The position numbers were made by a program, and so were the translations under genes. The notes beneath the pieces were generated by a model. It was not told the origin of the DNA and ran no database searches. It worked only from the letters and a program-made list of their open reading frames with translations. From NCBI GenBank assembly GCA_965197865.1, contig CBDANZ010000005.1:620001-684000 (forward strand): a DNA stretch of 64,000 nt. The letters are read 5' to 3'. Positions 1-9,418 of the stretch are shown in pieces; position 1 is the first letter of the stretch; each line of letters opens with the position of its first letter. Source of the DNA: CBDANZ01 sp965197865. GTDB taxonomy: Bacteria; Acidobacteriota; Vicinamibacteria; Vicinamibacterales; CAVVIG01.

Positions 1-2852
1 ATAAACGAAGGCGTCGGCAGCGACTGCGACGCCCAGTCGATCTTAAGTCTGTTCATCAGCGCCGCCTCGTACGGCAGGAGCGGCCGCTCACGCCGCCGAC
101 TGTACTGATCTCTCAGCTCCGTCTGAAGCGCGCGGTTTCCTTGTTCGAACTCGGTGCGCTGGACATCGTCCAGCAGACTGGAGGACACGTCGACGACGCG
201 CGACGCGTCGAGGACGTGCACGGTGGCTTCGCTGTACTCGGGCGCGATCTTCACCGCCGTGTGCTGTTTGCTCGTCGTGGCGCCGCCAATCAGCAGGGGC
301 ACATGGAATTCTCGGCGTTTCATCTCCTTGGCAACCAGTACCATCTCGTCGAGCGACGGCGTGATGAGACCGCTTAGGCCGATTAGATCGGCCTTCTCGT
401 TGATCGCCGTCTGAAGAATTCGATCGCAAGGCACCATCACACCGAGATCCACCACGTTATAATTGTTGCACCCCAGCACCACCCCGACGATGTTCTTCCC
501 GATGTCGTGGACGTCCCCTTTCACGGTCGCGAGCACGATCTTGCCTTGTGCCTTTTTCTTTCCTTCTTCCGACTTCTGACTTCCCCCTTCTTCCTCGGAC
601 CGCTCCATGAACGGATCGAGGTAGGCCACCGCGCGTTTCATCGAGCGGGCGCTCTTCACCACCTGCGGCAGGAACATCTTGCCGGCGCCAAACAGATCGC
701 TGACGACCTTCATGCCGTCCATCAGCGGACCTTCAATGATGTCGAGCGGACGCGCGTATTTCAGCCGAGCCTCCTCGACGTCCTCGTCAATGAAATCGAC
801 AACGCCGTGGACGAGCGCGTGCGATAACCGCTCCTCGACGGTGCCGGATCGCCACGACAGTTCCTGTTCCGGTCGCTTCGCGGCGCCCTTGATGGTTGCC
901 GCGAACTCGACGAGGCGCTCGGTGGCATCGGGTCGGCGATTGAAGATGACGTCCTCGACTCGCTCGAGCAGGTCGGGGGCAATGTCCTCGTAGACGACGA
1001 GCTGACCGGCATTCACGATCCCCATGTCCATGCCGGCCTTTATCGCGTGATAGAGAAACGCCGAGTGCATCGCCTCACGCACGCCGTCGTTGCCGCGGAA
1101 CGAGAACGACAGGTTGCTCACGCCTCCGCTGATCTTGACGCCAGGGCAGGTGGCCTTGATGATTCGCGCGGCCTCGATGAAGTTGACCGCGTACGCGTTG
1201 TGCTCTTCGAGGCCGGTCGCGATGGCAAGAATATTGGGATCGAAGATGATATCGGTCGGATCGAACCCGGCGCGTTCGGTCAGCAGCCGATAAGCGCGCT
1301 GACAGATGCCGACCTTGCGGTCGATCGTGTCGGCCTGGCCCTGCTCGTCGAACGCCATCACGACAACCCCCGCGCCGTAGCGCCTGACAAGTGCCGCCTT
1401 CTTCAGAAAGTCCTGCTCGCCTTCCTTCAGACTGATCGAGTTGACGACTCCTTTGCCCTGCACGCATTTGAGACCCGCCGTGATGACCGACCACTTCGAG
1501 CTGTCTATCATGATAGGCACGCGCGCGATCTCAGGCTCGGTCGCGATGTAATTGAGGAACTCGGTCATCTCGCGCTCCGAGTCGAGCATGCCTTCGTCCA
1601 TGTTGACGTCGACGAGGTTCGCGCCGCCGCGAACCTCGTCAAGGGCCACCGTGGAGGCGGCCGCGTAGTCGCCGACGGATCGAATCAGGCGCGCAAAGCG
1701 CGCCGATCCAGTGACGTTGGTCCGCTCGCCAATCATCTGGAAGTTGGAGTCGGGCCGGATCGTCAGCGTCTCGAGGCCTGAAAATTGGGTGAAGTGTCCT
1801 ACCACGGAGGACACAGGAGACACTGAAGAAGGAGCCTGGTGGAGACACAGTACCGGACGCGGCGCTACGTTTTCGACCGCCGCTGCAATCGCCCGAATAT
1901 GATCCGGGGTGGTGCCGCAGCAGCCGCCGACGATGTTGACGAAGCCGCTCTTGGCGAAGTCCTCGAGGTAGCCGGCGGTGTCCGACGGGCGCTCGTCGTA
2001 CTCCCCGAAGGCATTGGGCAGCCCGGCGTTTGGATAGCAACTGACGTAGCACTCCGCGATCCGCGCGAGCTCGGCGACGTAGGGCCGCATGTCGCGGGCG
2101 CCCAGCGCGCAGTTGATCCCGACGCTGAAGGGCCTGGCGTGCGCAATCGACACGCAGAAGGCGTCGATCGTCTGGCCCGACAGCGTCCGGCCGCTCCGAT
2201 CGGTGATGGTCACTGAGATCATCAGCGGTAGCCGAACGTGCCGCTCTTCGAACACTTCCTCGATAGCGACAATGCCGGCCTTCGCGTTAAGCGTGTCGAC
2301 GATGGTCTCGAGGAGCAGCAGATCGCAGCCGCCGTCGATGAGACCGCGCACCTGTTGCTTGTAGGCTGCGCACAACTCGTCGAACGTCATGTTGCGGAAC
2401 GCCGGGTTGTTCACGTCGGGTGAAATCGAAAGGATCCTGTTGGTCGGCCCGATGGAACCGGCGACGAACCGTGGGCGGCTGGGCGTCCGTCGGGTCCATT
2501 CCGATGTGGCGGCATTCGCCAGCCTGGCCGCCTCGAAGCTAAGCTCGTACACCAGCGCCTCGAGCCCATAGTCGGCCTGGGCGATCGCCGTGCTGTTGAA
2601 TGTATCGGTTTCAATGATGTCGCTGCCCGCCTCGAGATACGCGTGGTGAATGCCAGCTACGATCTCTGGCCGCGTCAGCACGAGCACATCGTTATCGCCC
2701 TTCAGGTCGCGCGGATGGCTCCTGAGACGATCGCCACGGAAATCGGCCTCCGTCAGCCCGTGCCGCTGGATCATCGTCCCCATCGCGCCGTCGAGGACGA
2801 GGATCCGTTGTGCGAGCAGGGCGCCTAGCGTTTCGCGGACATCTGGGATCAT
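1..2852 (-). CDS. metH: Cobalamin-dependent methionine synthase, C-terminus cut by window edge
   Basis: Transfers a methyl group from 5-methyltetrahydrofolate through cob(I)alamin to homocysteine. About 950 codons are open from the ATG at 2852 to the left edge with no stop, so the reactivation domain lies outside the window. In order: homocysteine-binding barrel (residues 1-330, zinc-site 'VGGCCGTT' near 310), pterin-binding barrel starting at 'MIGERTNVTG' near 372, helical cap, then the B12 domain with 'GDVHDIGKN' near 775 (Asp-x-His-x-x-Gly). The start lies 12 bp after the stop of the ArsR-methyltransferase gene, so the two are probably cotranscribed. Odd: the linkers at about residues 339-350 and 752-770 are encoded by repeat-like DNA (see repeats). 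Confidence 0.97.
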   Translation of the reverse strand, partial: MIPDVRETLGALLAQRILVLDGAMGTMIQRHGLTEADFRGDRLRSHPRDLKGDNDVLVLTRPEIVAGIHHAYLEAGSDIIETDTFNSTAIAQADYGLEALVYELSFEAARLANAATSEWTRRTPSRPRFVAGSIGPTNRILSISPDVNNPAFRNMTFDELCAAYKQQVRGLIDGGCDLLLLETIVDTLNAKAGIVAIEEVFEERHVRLPLMISVTITDRSGRTLSGQTIDAFCVSIAHARPFSVGINCALGARDMRPYVAELARIAECYVSCYPNAGLPNAFGEYDERPSDTAGYLEDFAKSGFVNIVGGCCGTTPDHIRAIAAAVENVAPRPVLCLHQAPSSVSPVSSVVGHFTQFSGLETLTIRPDSNFQMIGERTNVTGSARFARLIRSVGDYAAASTVALDEVRGGANLVDVNMDEGMLDSEREMTEFLNYIATEPEIARVPIMIDSSKWSVITAGLKCVQGKGVVNSISLKEGEQDFLKKAALVRRYGAGVVVMAFDEQGQADTIDRKVGICQRAYRLLTERAGFDPTDIIFDPNILAIATGLEEHNAYAVNFIEAARIIKATCPGVKISGGVSNLSFSFRGNDGVREAMHSAFLYHAIKAGMDMGIVNAGQLVVYEDIAPDLLERVEDVIFNRRPDATERLVEFAATIKGAAKRPEQELSWRSGTVEERLSHALVHGVVDFIDEDVEEARLKYARPLDIIEGPLMDGMKVVSDLFGAGKMFLPQVVKSARSMKRAVAYLDPFMERSEEEGGSQKSEEGKKKAQGKIVLATVKGDVHDIGKNIVGVVLGCNNYNVVDLGVMVPCDRILQTAINEKADLIGLSGLITPSLDEMVLVAKEMKRREFHVPLLIGGATTSKQHTAVKIAPEYSEATVHVLDASRVVDVSSSLLDDVQRTEFEQGNRALQTELRDQYSRRRERPLLPYEAALMNRLKIDWASQSLPTPSF
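555..598. repeat. 'gacttctgacttcc'-type repeat inside metH
   Basis: The low-complexity 'cttccgacttctgacttccc' tract lies between the B12 cap and the B12-binding subdomain of MetH. It encodes a Ser/Glu/Lys-rich linker on the minus strand. Tracts of this type are normally intergenic. Confidence 0.6.
1801..1835. repeat. 'ccacggaggacacagg'-type repeat inside metH
   Basis: The tract 'ccacggaggacacaggag' resembles the intergenic 'ccacgaaggacacgaag' elements seen elsewhere in this window (10.1, 10.9, 34.3 and 42.0 kb). Here it is read in frame on the minus strand as the Ser/Val/Pro-rich linker between the homocysteine and pterin domains of MetH. Confidence 0.6.
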
Positions 2853-2864
2853 CGGTTAGGGTCT

Positions 2865-3839
2865 CTATTCGCGTCTTCGTGCCTTCCTAGCGGCCTTTGG
2901 TTTCGTTCCCGAAGCGATCAGCACGGTGAACGGGTCGCCCGCCTTACGCGCACCGACGCCGACGCGCACGTCGCGCAGCCCCCCCACCGTCAGCAGCCGC
3001 GAGAGCTCCTCGTCCCTGAACCCGAGACGGCGGTCGCCGAGCTTCGCTCGTACCCACTCTTCGCCGTGCGTTCGAAGATCGAGCACGAGCACGCGGCCGC
3101 CAGGCTTGGTAATGCGTGCGGCTTCCGAGACGGCTTTCGCCGCGTCGTGCGCGTGGTGCAGCGCCTGCGAGAGCAGCGCGACGTCCACGGTTTCATCTTT
3201 GATCGGCAGCTTGTCGAGCGCGCCGAGCTTCCAGATGACGTTCGACACGCGCCGGCGCCGCGCCAGGCCTTTCGCGCGATCGAGCACGACGGTGGACCGA
3301 TCCACGGCAATCACGCGCGCCGCCCAGCACGCGGCTTCGATCGTCAAGTAGCCTTCGCCGCATCCGAGATCGGCGACTTTCAGCGGTGGCAGCAGCAGGC
3401 CGATGGCGCGCGACCAGGCCGCCCAGCTTCGACCGGGCACGAGCTGCCGCGCGTCGCGCGCGTCGGGGCTGCCGTGCGTGTCGAAGTTCTCTTTTCGGAG
3501 CCGCAGGACTTCCTGGAGCCGCGCTTTGTCGGCGCGAACCACCGGATCGGAGCCGCCGCGCTCGAACTGTTCCGCGAGTGCGGCCCACAAGGTGCGATGC
3601 CCATCGTCCTGACGCTCGGGTGCCAGGCGGTAATAGGTGAAGCGGGTGTCCTTTTCCTCGACAACGAAGCCGGCGTCCTTCAGCAGCCCGAGGTGCCGCG
3701 AGACGCCCGACTGCGCCAGGCCCAGGATCCCCGTCAGCTCGGTAACGTTCAGCCGCTCGCGGGCGAGGACCCTCAGCAGGCGGAGGCGCGCCTCGTCGCC
3801 GAGCAGGCGGTACAGCATGGAGGCCTGACGCATATCCAT
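2865..3839 (-). CDS. ArsR-type regulator fused to a SAM-dependent methyltransferase domain
   Basis: A winged-helix ArsR domain (about residues 1-95, 'VTELTGILGLAQSGVSRHL') is followed by a class I methyltransferase with SAM motif 'VADLGCGEGYLTIEA' and 'LLSQALHHAHDAAKA'. I chose the ATG at 3839 because the 24 upstream in-frame codons look non-coding. It is the first gene of a probable two-gene unit with metH, 12 bp apart. The known ArsR-type SahR regulators of the methionine cycle sense S-adenosylhomocysteine. A fused SAM-binding domain next to metH makes a similar SAM/SAH-sensing role plausible, but that is inference. The domain may be a sensor or a true methyltransferase; the substrate is unknown. 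Confidence 0.85.
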   Translation of the reverse strand: MDMRQASMLYRLLGDEARLRLLRVLARERLNVTELTGILGLAQSGVSRHLGLLKDAGFVVEEKDTRFTYYRLAPERQDDGHRTLWAALAEQFERGGSDPVVRADKARLQEVLRLRKENFDTHGSPDARDARQLVPGRSWAAWSRAIGLLLPPLKVADLGCGEGYLTIEAACWAARVIAVDRSTVVLDRAKGLARRRRVSNVIWKLGALDKLPIKDETVDVALLSQALHHAHDAAKAVSEAARITKPGGRVLVLDLRTHGEEWVRAKLGDRRLGFRDEELSRLLTVGGLRDVRVGVGARKAGDPFTVLIASGTKPKAARKARRRE

Positions 3840-3883
3840 AAATCTACATCTGTTGATAAGACACCGCAACCCTATCGTGGGCG

Positions 3884-3914
3884 CTGCAGGACGCCAGGGA
3901 CACGGAAACACGGC
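3884..3914. repeat. 'gggacacggaaacacgg' repeat copy
   Basis: A degenerate copy of the 'cacgaag/gacac' intergenic element lies in the 229-bp gap between the divergent ArsR-methyltransferase gene and the secreted hypothetical gene. No riboswitch fold was recognised in this gap. Confidence 0.35.
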
Positions 3915-4068
3915 CGTGGACCGCTATCTCGTCGCAGAAGCTCGCCAGCTTTTTGGGAGGGACGCACCGGGGTTCTGGTTTGGCGAGTGTTTCGCTGGCC
4001 TGGGTCATGCAGGTGGCGTTACGCTGAGGGGCTGAACCGGAATGCGTCTCGTAGCGGGCGGGAATCGT

Positions 4069-4641
4069 ATGCGGCTGTTTCCTGTGCTGGTTGCGGCACT
4101 GCTGGGGGGCGCCTCGACGAGGGCGCAGGACGCTCGACCGTCCTCGTCCGGTCAGGCCGCATCCTCGGCGGAGGACGCCGCCGCCTCGAAGCTCCCGGTG
4201 TCGATCCACCGTATCCGCGAAGCGCTCACGCACCCCCCGCCGGCCAAGTCGCTCCTGAATAGCTTCGACAGACCCCCTGATTTCAAGGTCCAAATCGAAG
4301 AGCGCCGAACGATAGAGGAGATCCTCTCGGCGCTCGATTCTTGGATCGGCCCGGTGCCGGCCGGGGGACTGTATGCCTATGAGCAGCAGCGGCGGCTTTT
4401 CAACCCGCTCAAGGATCCGCTAGCGCAGCCTTACGCTGCTTTCAGCGGCGCTGAGCTCCTGACGATTGCGGTCGAGAACCTGATGATCAAGTACCTGGGC
4501 GGCCGTTTTCTCGACGCGGTCACAAGCGCCGAGCGGGCGCAGGCCGAAAAGGCGGCGCGAGCCGAAGTCGCGCAGGCGGTTACCCGGTACTGCGACGCGA
4601 AACCCAATCGGCGCGAGAGCGTCAAGATCTGCGCGAGGTGA
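4069..4641 (+). CDS. Secreted hypothetical protein
   Basis: About 190 residues from the ATG at 4069; an upstream ATG at 4042 would add nine charged residues before the signal peptide. The N-terminus 'MRLFPVLVAALLGGASTRAQ' is a convincing signal peptide with an Ala-x-Ala-like cleavage region. The mature part is Ala/Glu-rich and partly helical, with two Cys near the C-terminus (tail 'KICAR'). It overlaps the start of the next gene by 4 bp, so the two were probably one transcript. I do not recognise the family. Confidence 0.65.
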   Translation: MRLFPVLVAALLGGASTRAQDARPSSSGQAASSAEDAAASKLPVSIHRIREALTHPPPAKSLLNSFDRPPDFKVQIEERRTIEEILSALDSWIGPVPAGGLYAYEQQRRLFNPLKDPLAQPYAAFSGAELLTIAVENLMIKYLGGRFLDAVTSAERAQAEKAARAEVAQAVTRYCDAKPNRRESVKICAR

Positions 4642-6452
4642 TCCAAATGTTTCCGTCGATCGCTTGTCATCTCCGGCTGGTCGTCGCTGCAACGCTTCTC
4701 GCGTGTGCCTACCCGTCCACGGCCTCGGCACAGTATTTCTGGCCAAACAAGGTCCAGTACAAGGACCTCGATTTTCAGGTCCTGAAGACCGAGCACTTCG
4801 ACATCTACGATCCCGACGGCGGAGCGGTCGAGCCGGTCGCCGCCTTCACGAGCGGCAAGGACCTCAACCCGGAATGGGCGCCAGACAGCCGCGCTCTCTT
4901 CTTCATTTCGGATCGCGACGGCATCGCGAACCTGTACCTGGTCACGCTCGACGGCGAGGTCAGCCAGATCACGACGGTCTCAACCGGCATTAGTGGAATT
5001 ACCGGCTCGAGCCCGGCGCTATCTGTTGCGTCGCGGACCGGCACGGCGGCCTTCAGCGTATTCGACGCTGGCAACTATCACGTCTACACGTTGGATGTGG
5101 GCGGCTTGTCTTCACCCGGAGGGGCCGGACCGACTCTGCAGCCTGTCGAGGCGACCGGCACCGGTGCTCCAGTTGCGGCCACGCTGCCGCCGCTCGACCG
5201 TCAGGCCAGCGACGTCGTGGCGTTGTTGGCAGACGCGTCGTATGGCCTGCCCGCGAAGCAGGAATACGAAGTCGCCCAATACAAGTCGCGCCTGTCGCTC
5301 AAGGCCATCGGGCAGCCCACGCTCGCGATCGGCGCGGATCGGTTCGGCGCCGCCATTGGCGGCGGCATCGGCTTCTCCTTCAGCGACATGCTTGGCGATC
5401 AAAGGCTTGCAACGGCCGTCCAGTTCAGCTCCCTAGGCGGGAGCTTCAGCGCGAAGAACACAGGAGCCCAGATCGCGTACTTGAATCGGGCAAAGCGCTG
5501 GAACTGGGGCCTGGTCGGCGGGCAGGTGCCGTACCTGACCGGCGGGGCGCAGGTCGGTGTCGGCGCTGTCAACGGCCAGACGGCGTTCATTCAGCAGACC
5601 ATCATCTTCCGGCAGACGGACAGGAGCGTGGGTGGTCTGGTCGCGTATCCGTTCAACCGCGCGCAACGCGTTGAGTTCCAGGGCGGCCTGAGCCAGATTT
5701 CCTTCGATTAGATCGTTCAGACCGAGGCGTTCTCGACACGTACTGGCGAGCGCATCCTGCGCGATTCACGGGAGCAGTCGCTGTGCGATCCGCTGTCGCT
5801 GGCGACCTCATCAGGTGCGCTCGTGTTCGACACGTCGGTGTTTGGCGCCACGAGCCCGGTGCAGGGGCAGCGGTACAGGTTCGAAGCGGCGCCGAGCTTC
5901 GGCGAGATCAACTTCATTAGCTTGCTTGCGGACTACCGACACTATTCGTGCCCGTATCGTTCTACACGTTTGCCGGGCGCGTGCTGCACTACGGACGGTA
6001 CGGCTCTGGGGGCGAGGACAATCGACTGTTCCCGTTGTATATCGGCTACCCGAGCCTGGTCCGCGGCTACGACGTGAACACGCTCGACGCGAGCGAGTGC
6101 GTGCCAACGGCGACGAGCGAATGCCCCGCGTTCGATCGCCTGATCGGCAGCCGCGTCCTCGTCGCCAACCTCGAGTTCCGTTTCCCGCTGCTCAGACCTT
6201 TCGGCGTTTCGCAGAGGATGTACGGACCGCTCCCGGTGGAGGTCGCCTTGTTTGCCGATGGCGGGGTGGCCTGGGACCGCCAGGCGAACCCATCGTTATC
6301 TTGGCGGCAATGCCGAAGGGGTGTCGAGCGTCGGCGTCGGCCTCCGCGTGAATTTGCTCGGGTTTGCCGTCGGCGAGTTCGACTTCGCCCGTCCGCTGCA
6401 GCGCCCTGGCAGGGGGTGGGTGTTCCAGTTCAATCTCTCGCCGGGCTCTTGA
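4638..6452 (+). pseudogene. Broken PD40/TolB-type propeller and outer-membrane barrel protein
   Basis: The N-terminus has a signal peptide and 'KDLDFQVLKTEHFDIY', typical of acidobacterial proteins in which a peptidase-MA-like domain, a TolB/PD40 propeller and a surface-antigen barrel follow. Here 'HFDIYD' runs straight into propeller sequence 'NPEWAPDSRALFFISD', so the peptidase-like region is missing, apparently by internal deletion. An in-frame TAG at 5709-5711 interrupts the barrel, whose frame continues past it. A frameshift near 5945 moves to the frame of 'YTFAGRVLHYGRYGSG', and another near 6290 moves to the final 'FDFARPLQR..FQFNLSPGS'. Three lesions plus a deletion make function unlikely. 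The true extent of the missing segment needs a homologue alignment. Confidence 0.8.
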
Positions 6453-6836
6453 TAGATAGGACTGGGCAGACGGGATAGGCGGCGAACCTGGCATGGCCGC
6501 AGGCTCTCCCCTCGTGCCCTACCGGTGCAACCCACCCGATCGGCTTGACCCTCAGCCAGTTGAGGAGTATTCTCGCCGCTCTGGGCCAACGCGACGAGGT
6601 ACTCGAGAGGTACCCCGGCGTCTGTGAATCCTGTCGCCAGGGTGCGCCGGCTGCCGCAATTCTTACCCGTCTTGAAACCCTTATCGTTCACCATCTGCTG
6701 TCCTAACACCGCCTTGTCGGAATCCGCCTTTTCGGTAGAAACGGCGTGCTCCATGTCGCAAGGAAACCCGTGGTCGGTGCAGCGTCATTTCCGGTTTGGT
6801 GGACTCTTATTACCTGATTACTTGAGGTGAGCCACT
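6453..6836. other. Gap with an unassigned minus-strand coding remnant
   Basis: No confident gene. A minus-strand reading frame (6296-6754) contains a stretch that looks protein-like ('LGQQMVNDKGFKTGKNCGS', 'VPLEYLVALAQSGE'), but it then runs into the end of the neighbouring barrel pseudogene. It may be a decayed gene; I cannot name a family. Confidence 0.3.
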
Positions 6837-8075
6837 GTGAATTCCATTGCCCGCGTATCGATCGGTGCCGTCGTTTTCCTGATGCTCGCAGAGATCGGTT
6901 CCGGACAGAGGCCGGCAGACTGGCCGCAGTGGCGCGGCCCGAACCGCGACGGGGGGCTGGCGGCATTTACCGCACCCGCGGTCTGGCCCGAGCAGCTCAC
7001 TCAGAGATGGAAGGTCGAGATCGGCACCGGCCACGCCACGCCTCTCGTCGTGGGCAGCAGGCTCTACATGTTCTCGCGGCAGGGCGAAAACGAGGTGATG
7101 AGCGCGCTCGATCCAGAAAGCGGCAAGACGATCTGGCAGACCGGCTATCCGGTATCGTTTGCGATGAACTCCGCCGCGGCACCACACGGCCGGGGCCCGA
7201 AGTCGACGCCGGTCTTCGCCAACGGCCGGCTGTACTCGATCGGCATGACCGGTATCGTCACGGCATTCGACGCGGCTACTGGAAGACAGCTCTGGCAGGA
7301 ACCCGGCTCGAGCGTTGTGCCGATCTATACGACGCACTCGTTTTCGCCTCTCGTCGATCGAGGCCTGGTCGTCTTTCACGTGGGCGGGCACGACAAGGGC
7401 GCGCTCACGGCGTTCGACGCCGTTACAGGCGATGTGAAGTGGAGCTGGAACGGAGACGGTCCTGGATACGGGTCGCCGATCGTGGCGGAGCTGGGCGGCG
7501 CTCGTCAGATTGTCACGATCACCCAGGCCAAGGTTGTCGGCGTGGACGGCGCAACTGGCGCGCTGCTCTGGGAGCGCCCCTTTGTGAGCGGAAATGTCAC
7601 GAACTCGATTACGCCAATTCTCTACGGCCAGACTCTCATCGTGTCGGGCAACGGCGGGCCGACTGTGGCATTCACCGTGAGGAGACAGAACAACCAGTGG
7701 GTCACCGAGGACGTGTGGGAGAACGTCGAGACGCCCTACCGCATGTCGAACGGCGTGATCGTGGGCTCGGCGCTCTTTAGCCTGTCCACGCGCAACAGGG
7801 GGCAGTACTTCAGCGTCGATGCCAAAACGGGAAAGACGTTGTGGACCTCAGACGGGCGGCAGGCCGGCAATGCGGCCATCGTCCGAGCGGGCGACTTCGT
7901 GTTTAGCCTTGAGGATGACGGCGAACTGGTGGTCTTCGGGAGCGGCCCCACGTTATTCGAACAGGTGCGCCGATACAAGGTGGCGGAGTCTGCCACCTGG
8001 ACCCAGCCGGTCATCTCGGGCAATCGTGTGTTCGTGAAGGACGTGTCGACGCTGGCGCTGTGGACGCTGAACTGA
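6837..8075 (+). CDS. Secreted PQQ-like beta-propeller protein
   Basis: 412 residues with a signal peptide ('VSIGAVVFLMLAEIGSGQ') and the diagnostic 'DWPQWRGPNRDG' start of the PQQ-binding-like propeller family. Blades carry repeats such as 'LYMFSRQGENEVMSALDPES', 'VFANGRLYSIG', 'GKTIWQT' and 'TGKTLWT'. Members of this family are exported and related in fold to BamB and quinoprotein dehydrogenases. The active-site features of true PQQ dehydrogenases are not evident, so the substrate is unknown. It is convergent with the ATPase gene, with only 3 bp between their ends. Confidence 0.85.
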   Translation: MNSIARVSIGAVVFLMLAEIGSGQRPADWPQWRGPNRDGGLAAFTAPAVWPEQLTQRWKVEIGTGHATPLVVGSRLYMFSRQGENEVMSALDPESGKTIWQTGYPVSFAMNSAAAPHGRGPKSTPVFANGRLYSIGMTGIVTAFDAATGRQLWQEPGSSVVPIYTTHSFSPLVDRGLVVFHVGGHDKGALTAFDAVTGDVKWSWNGDGPGYGSPIVAELGGARQIVTITQAKVVGVDGATGALLWERPFVSGNVTNSITPILYGQTLIVSGNGGPTVAFTVRRQNNQWVTEDVWENVETPYRMSNGVIVGSALFSLSTRNRGQYFSVDAKTGKTLWTSDGRQAGNAAIVRAGDFVFSLEDDGELVVFGSGPTLFEQVRRYKVAESATWTQPVISGNRVFVKDVSTLALWTLN

Positions 8076-8078
8076 TGC

Positions 8079-9224
8079 TCAGTAGGTCTGGCGTGCGACC
8101 CATTCCCTGAGAAGCGAATCAACGACGACGTACCGATCGTTCTCGCGACTGATCAGATCGTTGCGCAACAGGGCAGCGAGCGCAGCCTGGACAGTGGATG
8201 GTCCGCCCAGCCGGTGTCGTTGTCGTACGTCGGCCGAGAGCAGCTCACGCCCCTCCTGTAGCACGACGGCGCGCAGCACCCCGCGTTGAGCGAGCGTGAG
8301 ACGCTGCCACAGCTCCTCGAACATCATCTGCTGTTCGGTGAGCAGGTGCCGCAGCGCCTGGTGCAAATCGTCGAGCGTCGCCCGGCGGCGGCCGCCGGCG
8401 CGTACCTCGTCCCAGGTTTCGTGCGCGAGCCGCTGCACGTCGTAGGGCAGATTACCGGCGAGCTCGACGATTGCCGCGCCGAGCCTGGGCTCTGGACGAA
8501 TGCCTGTGCGGTTGAATCGGGCCTCGATGAACGCCGCAAACTCCTCGGCCGGTATCTTGTCCAGGCGCATCACCGGACCCGCCTTGTAGAACGGGCGCCT
8601 GGGGCCGAGCATGTGCTCTATCAGGCTCTGTTCGGATCCCGCAAAGACGTAGCCGACCGTGCGTTGGTATTGCACCGCAGTGCGCATCGTGTGCTCGACC
8701 GACCCGCCGTTGAAGCTGCCAATCGCCTGAAACTCATCGAGCGCGACCACAACCCTGCTGCGCCGCGCGTCGGCGAGCCGGCCCGGGAGCGCGAAGACCT
8801 CTTGTGCGAGGCGCGAGATGTCGCCTTCGGACCGCACGCCTGGAAACGAAACTGTCGGGGCGCCGAGAGGAGCGACATCGTGGCTGTAGCGCACCTCGGC
8901 CCGCGTCGATCGAATGACCTCGCGAAGCCACGTTCGAGCCTGCCCCCACTTCGTATCGGCGACCGTGAGCGCCCGCGCGTAACCCTCGAGAAACGCCACG
9001 TAGGAGCTGAAGCTGCTGACCGTCACGTTCACGGTGAGCGCTCCACGGCGATCCATGGTCACGAGGGCGCGCCGGATGAGCGACGATTTGCCGTACCGCC
9101 GCGGGGAGATGAGGAACACTTTCTGGGCCGCCGCGAGGTCGCCGACCAGACGGTCGAGCTCGACGACGCGGTCGACGAAGGCCGATGCCGGCACAACCTC
9201 ACCGTAGACGAAAGGATTCTCCAT
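8079..9224 (-). CDS. AAA+ ATPase of the archaeal-type ATPase family
   Basis: 381 residues. Walker A 'SPRRYGKSSLIRR' (about residues 40-52) and Walker B 'VVVALDEFQAIGS' (about 160-172) identify a P-loop ATPase. The region after 'LPYDVQRLAHETWDE' resembles the lid and winged-helix tail of archaeal-type (PF01637-like) ATPases, and the last 90 residues look like a wHTH ('LTLAQRGVLRAVVLQEG', 'STVQAALAALLRNDLI'). Such proteins are often stand-alone and their role is poorly known. Its upstream DNA (9225-9275) is unusually AT-rich and contains the short inverted repeat CATTA..TAATG, possibly promoter or operator sequence. Confidence 0.8.
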   Translation of the reverse strand: MENPFVYGEVVPASAFVDRVVELDRLVGDLAAAQKVFLISPRRYGKSSLIRRALVTMDRRGALTVNVTVSSFSSYVAFLEGYARALTVADTKWGQARTWLREVIRSTRAEVRYSHDVAPLGAPTVSFPGVRSEGDISRLAQEVFALPGRLADARRSRVVVALDEFQAIGSFNGGSVEHTMRTAVQYQRTVGYVFAGSEQSLIEHMLGPRRPFYKAGPVMRLDKIPAEEFAAFIEARFNRTGIRPEPRLGAAIVELAGNLPYDVQRLAHETWDEVRAGGRRRATLDDLHQALRHLLTEQQMMFEELWQRLTLAQRGVLRAVVLQEGRELLSADVRQRHRLGGPSTVQAALAALLRNDLISRENDRYVVVDSLLREWVARQTY

Positions 9225-9356
9225 TACGTTAAATAATGTATCTATTACTCAGTATAGCGTAACATAAGAAACCATTCCAGAAATTCGTTCTTGAGGACTT
9301 GGGCGCTATTTATTGGCGAGCAAGCCGACGTGCGAGTCGCGTAGCGGAACGTCAGG

Positions 9357-9379
9357 GCGCGTCTGAAGACGCGCGCTAC
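9357..9379. repeat. Short palindrome GCGCGTC-TGAA-GACGCGC-GCTAC
   Basis: A perfect 7-bp inverted repeat with a TGAA loop, followed by GCTAC. It belongs to the palindrome family also seen at 11.6, 42.7, 43.6 and 49.9 kb. It lies just downstream of hisA, where it could also stabilise or end the his transcript. Confidence 0.75.
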
Positions 9380-9418
9380 ATCAGGAGGTTACGAAACCAG
9401 CTGGCATGATTCGGTCTC

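Noticed and set aside
3840..4068. A SAM, SAH or cobalamin riboswitch upstream of the ArsR-metH unit
   Set aside because: No conserved riboswitch core was recognised by eye; a covariance-model search would settle it. The region before ahcY is likewise without a visible motif.
3066..4262. A long plus-strand frame opposite the ArsR-methyltransferase gene
   Set aside because: No domain; the minus strand shows clear HTH and SAM motifs.
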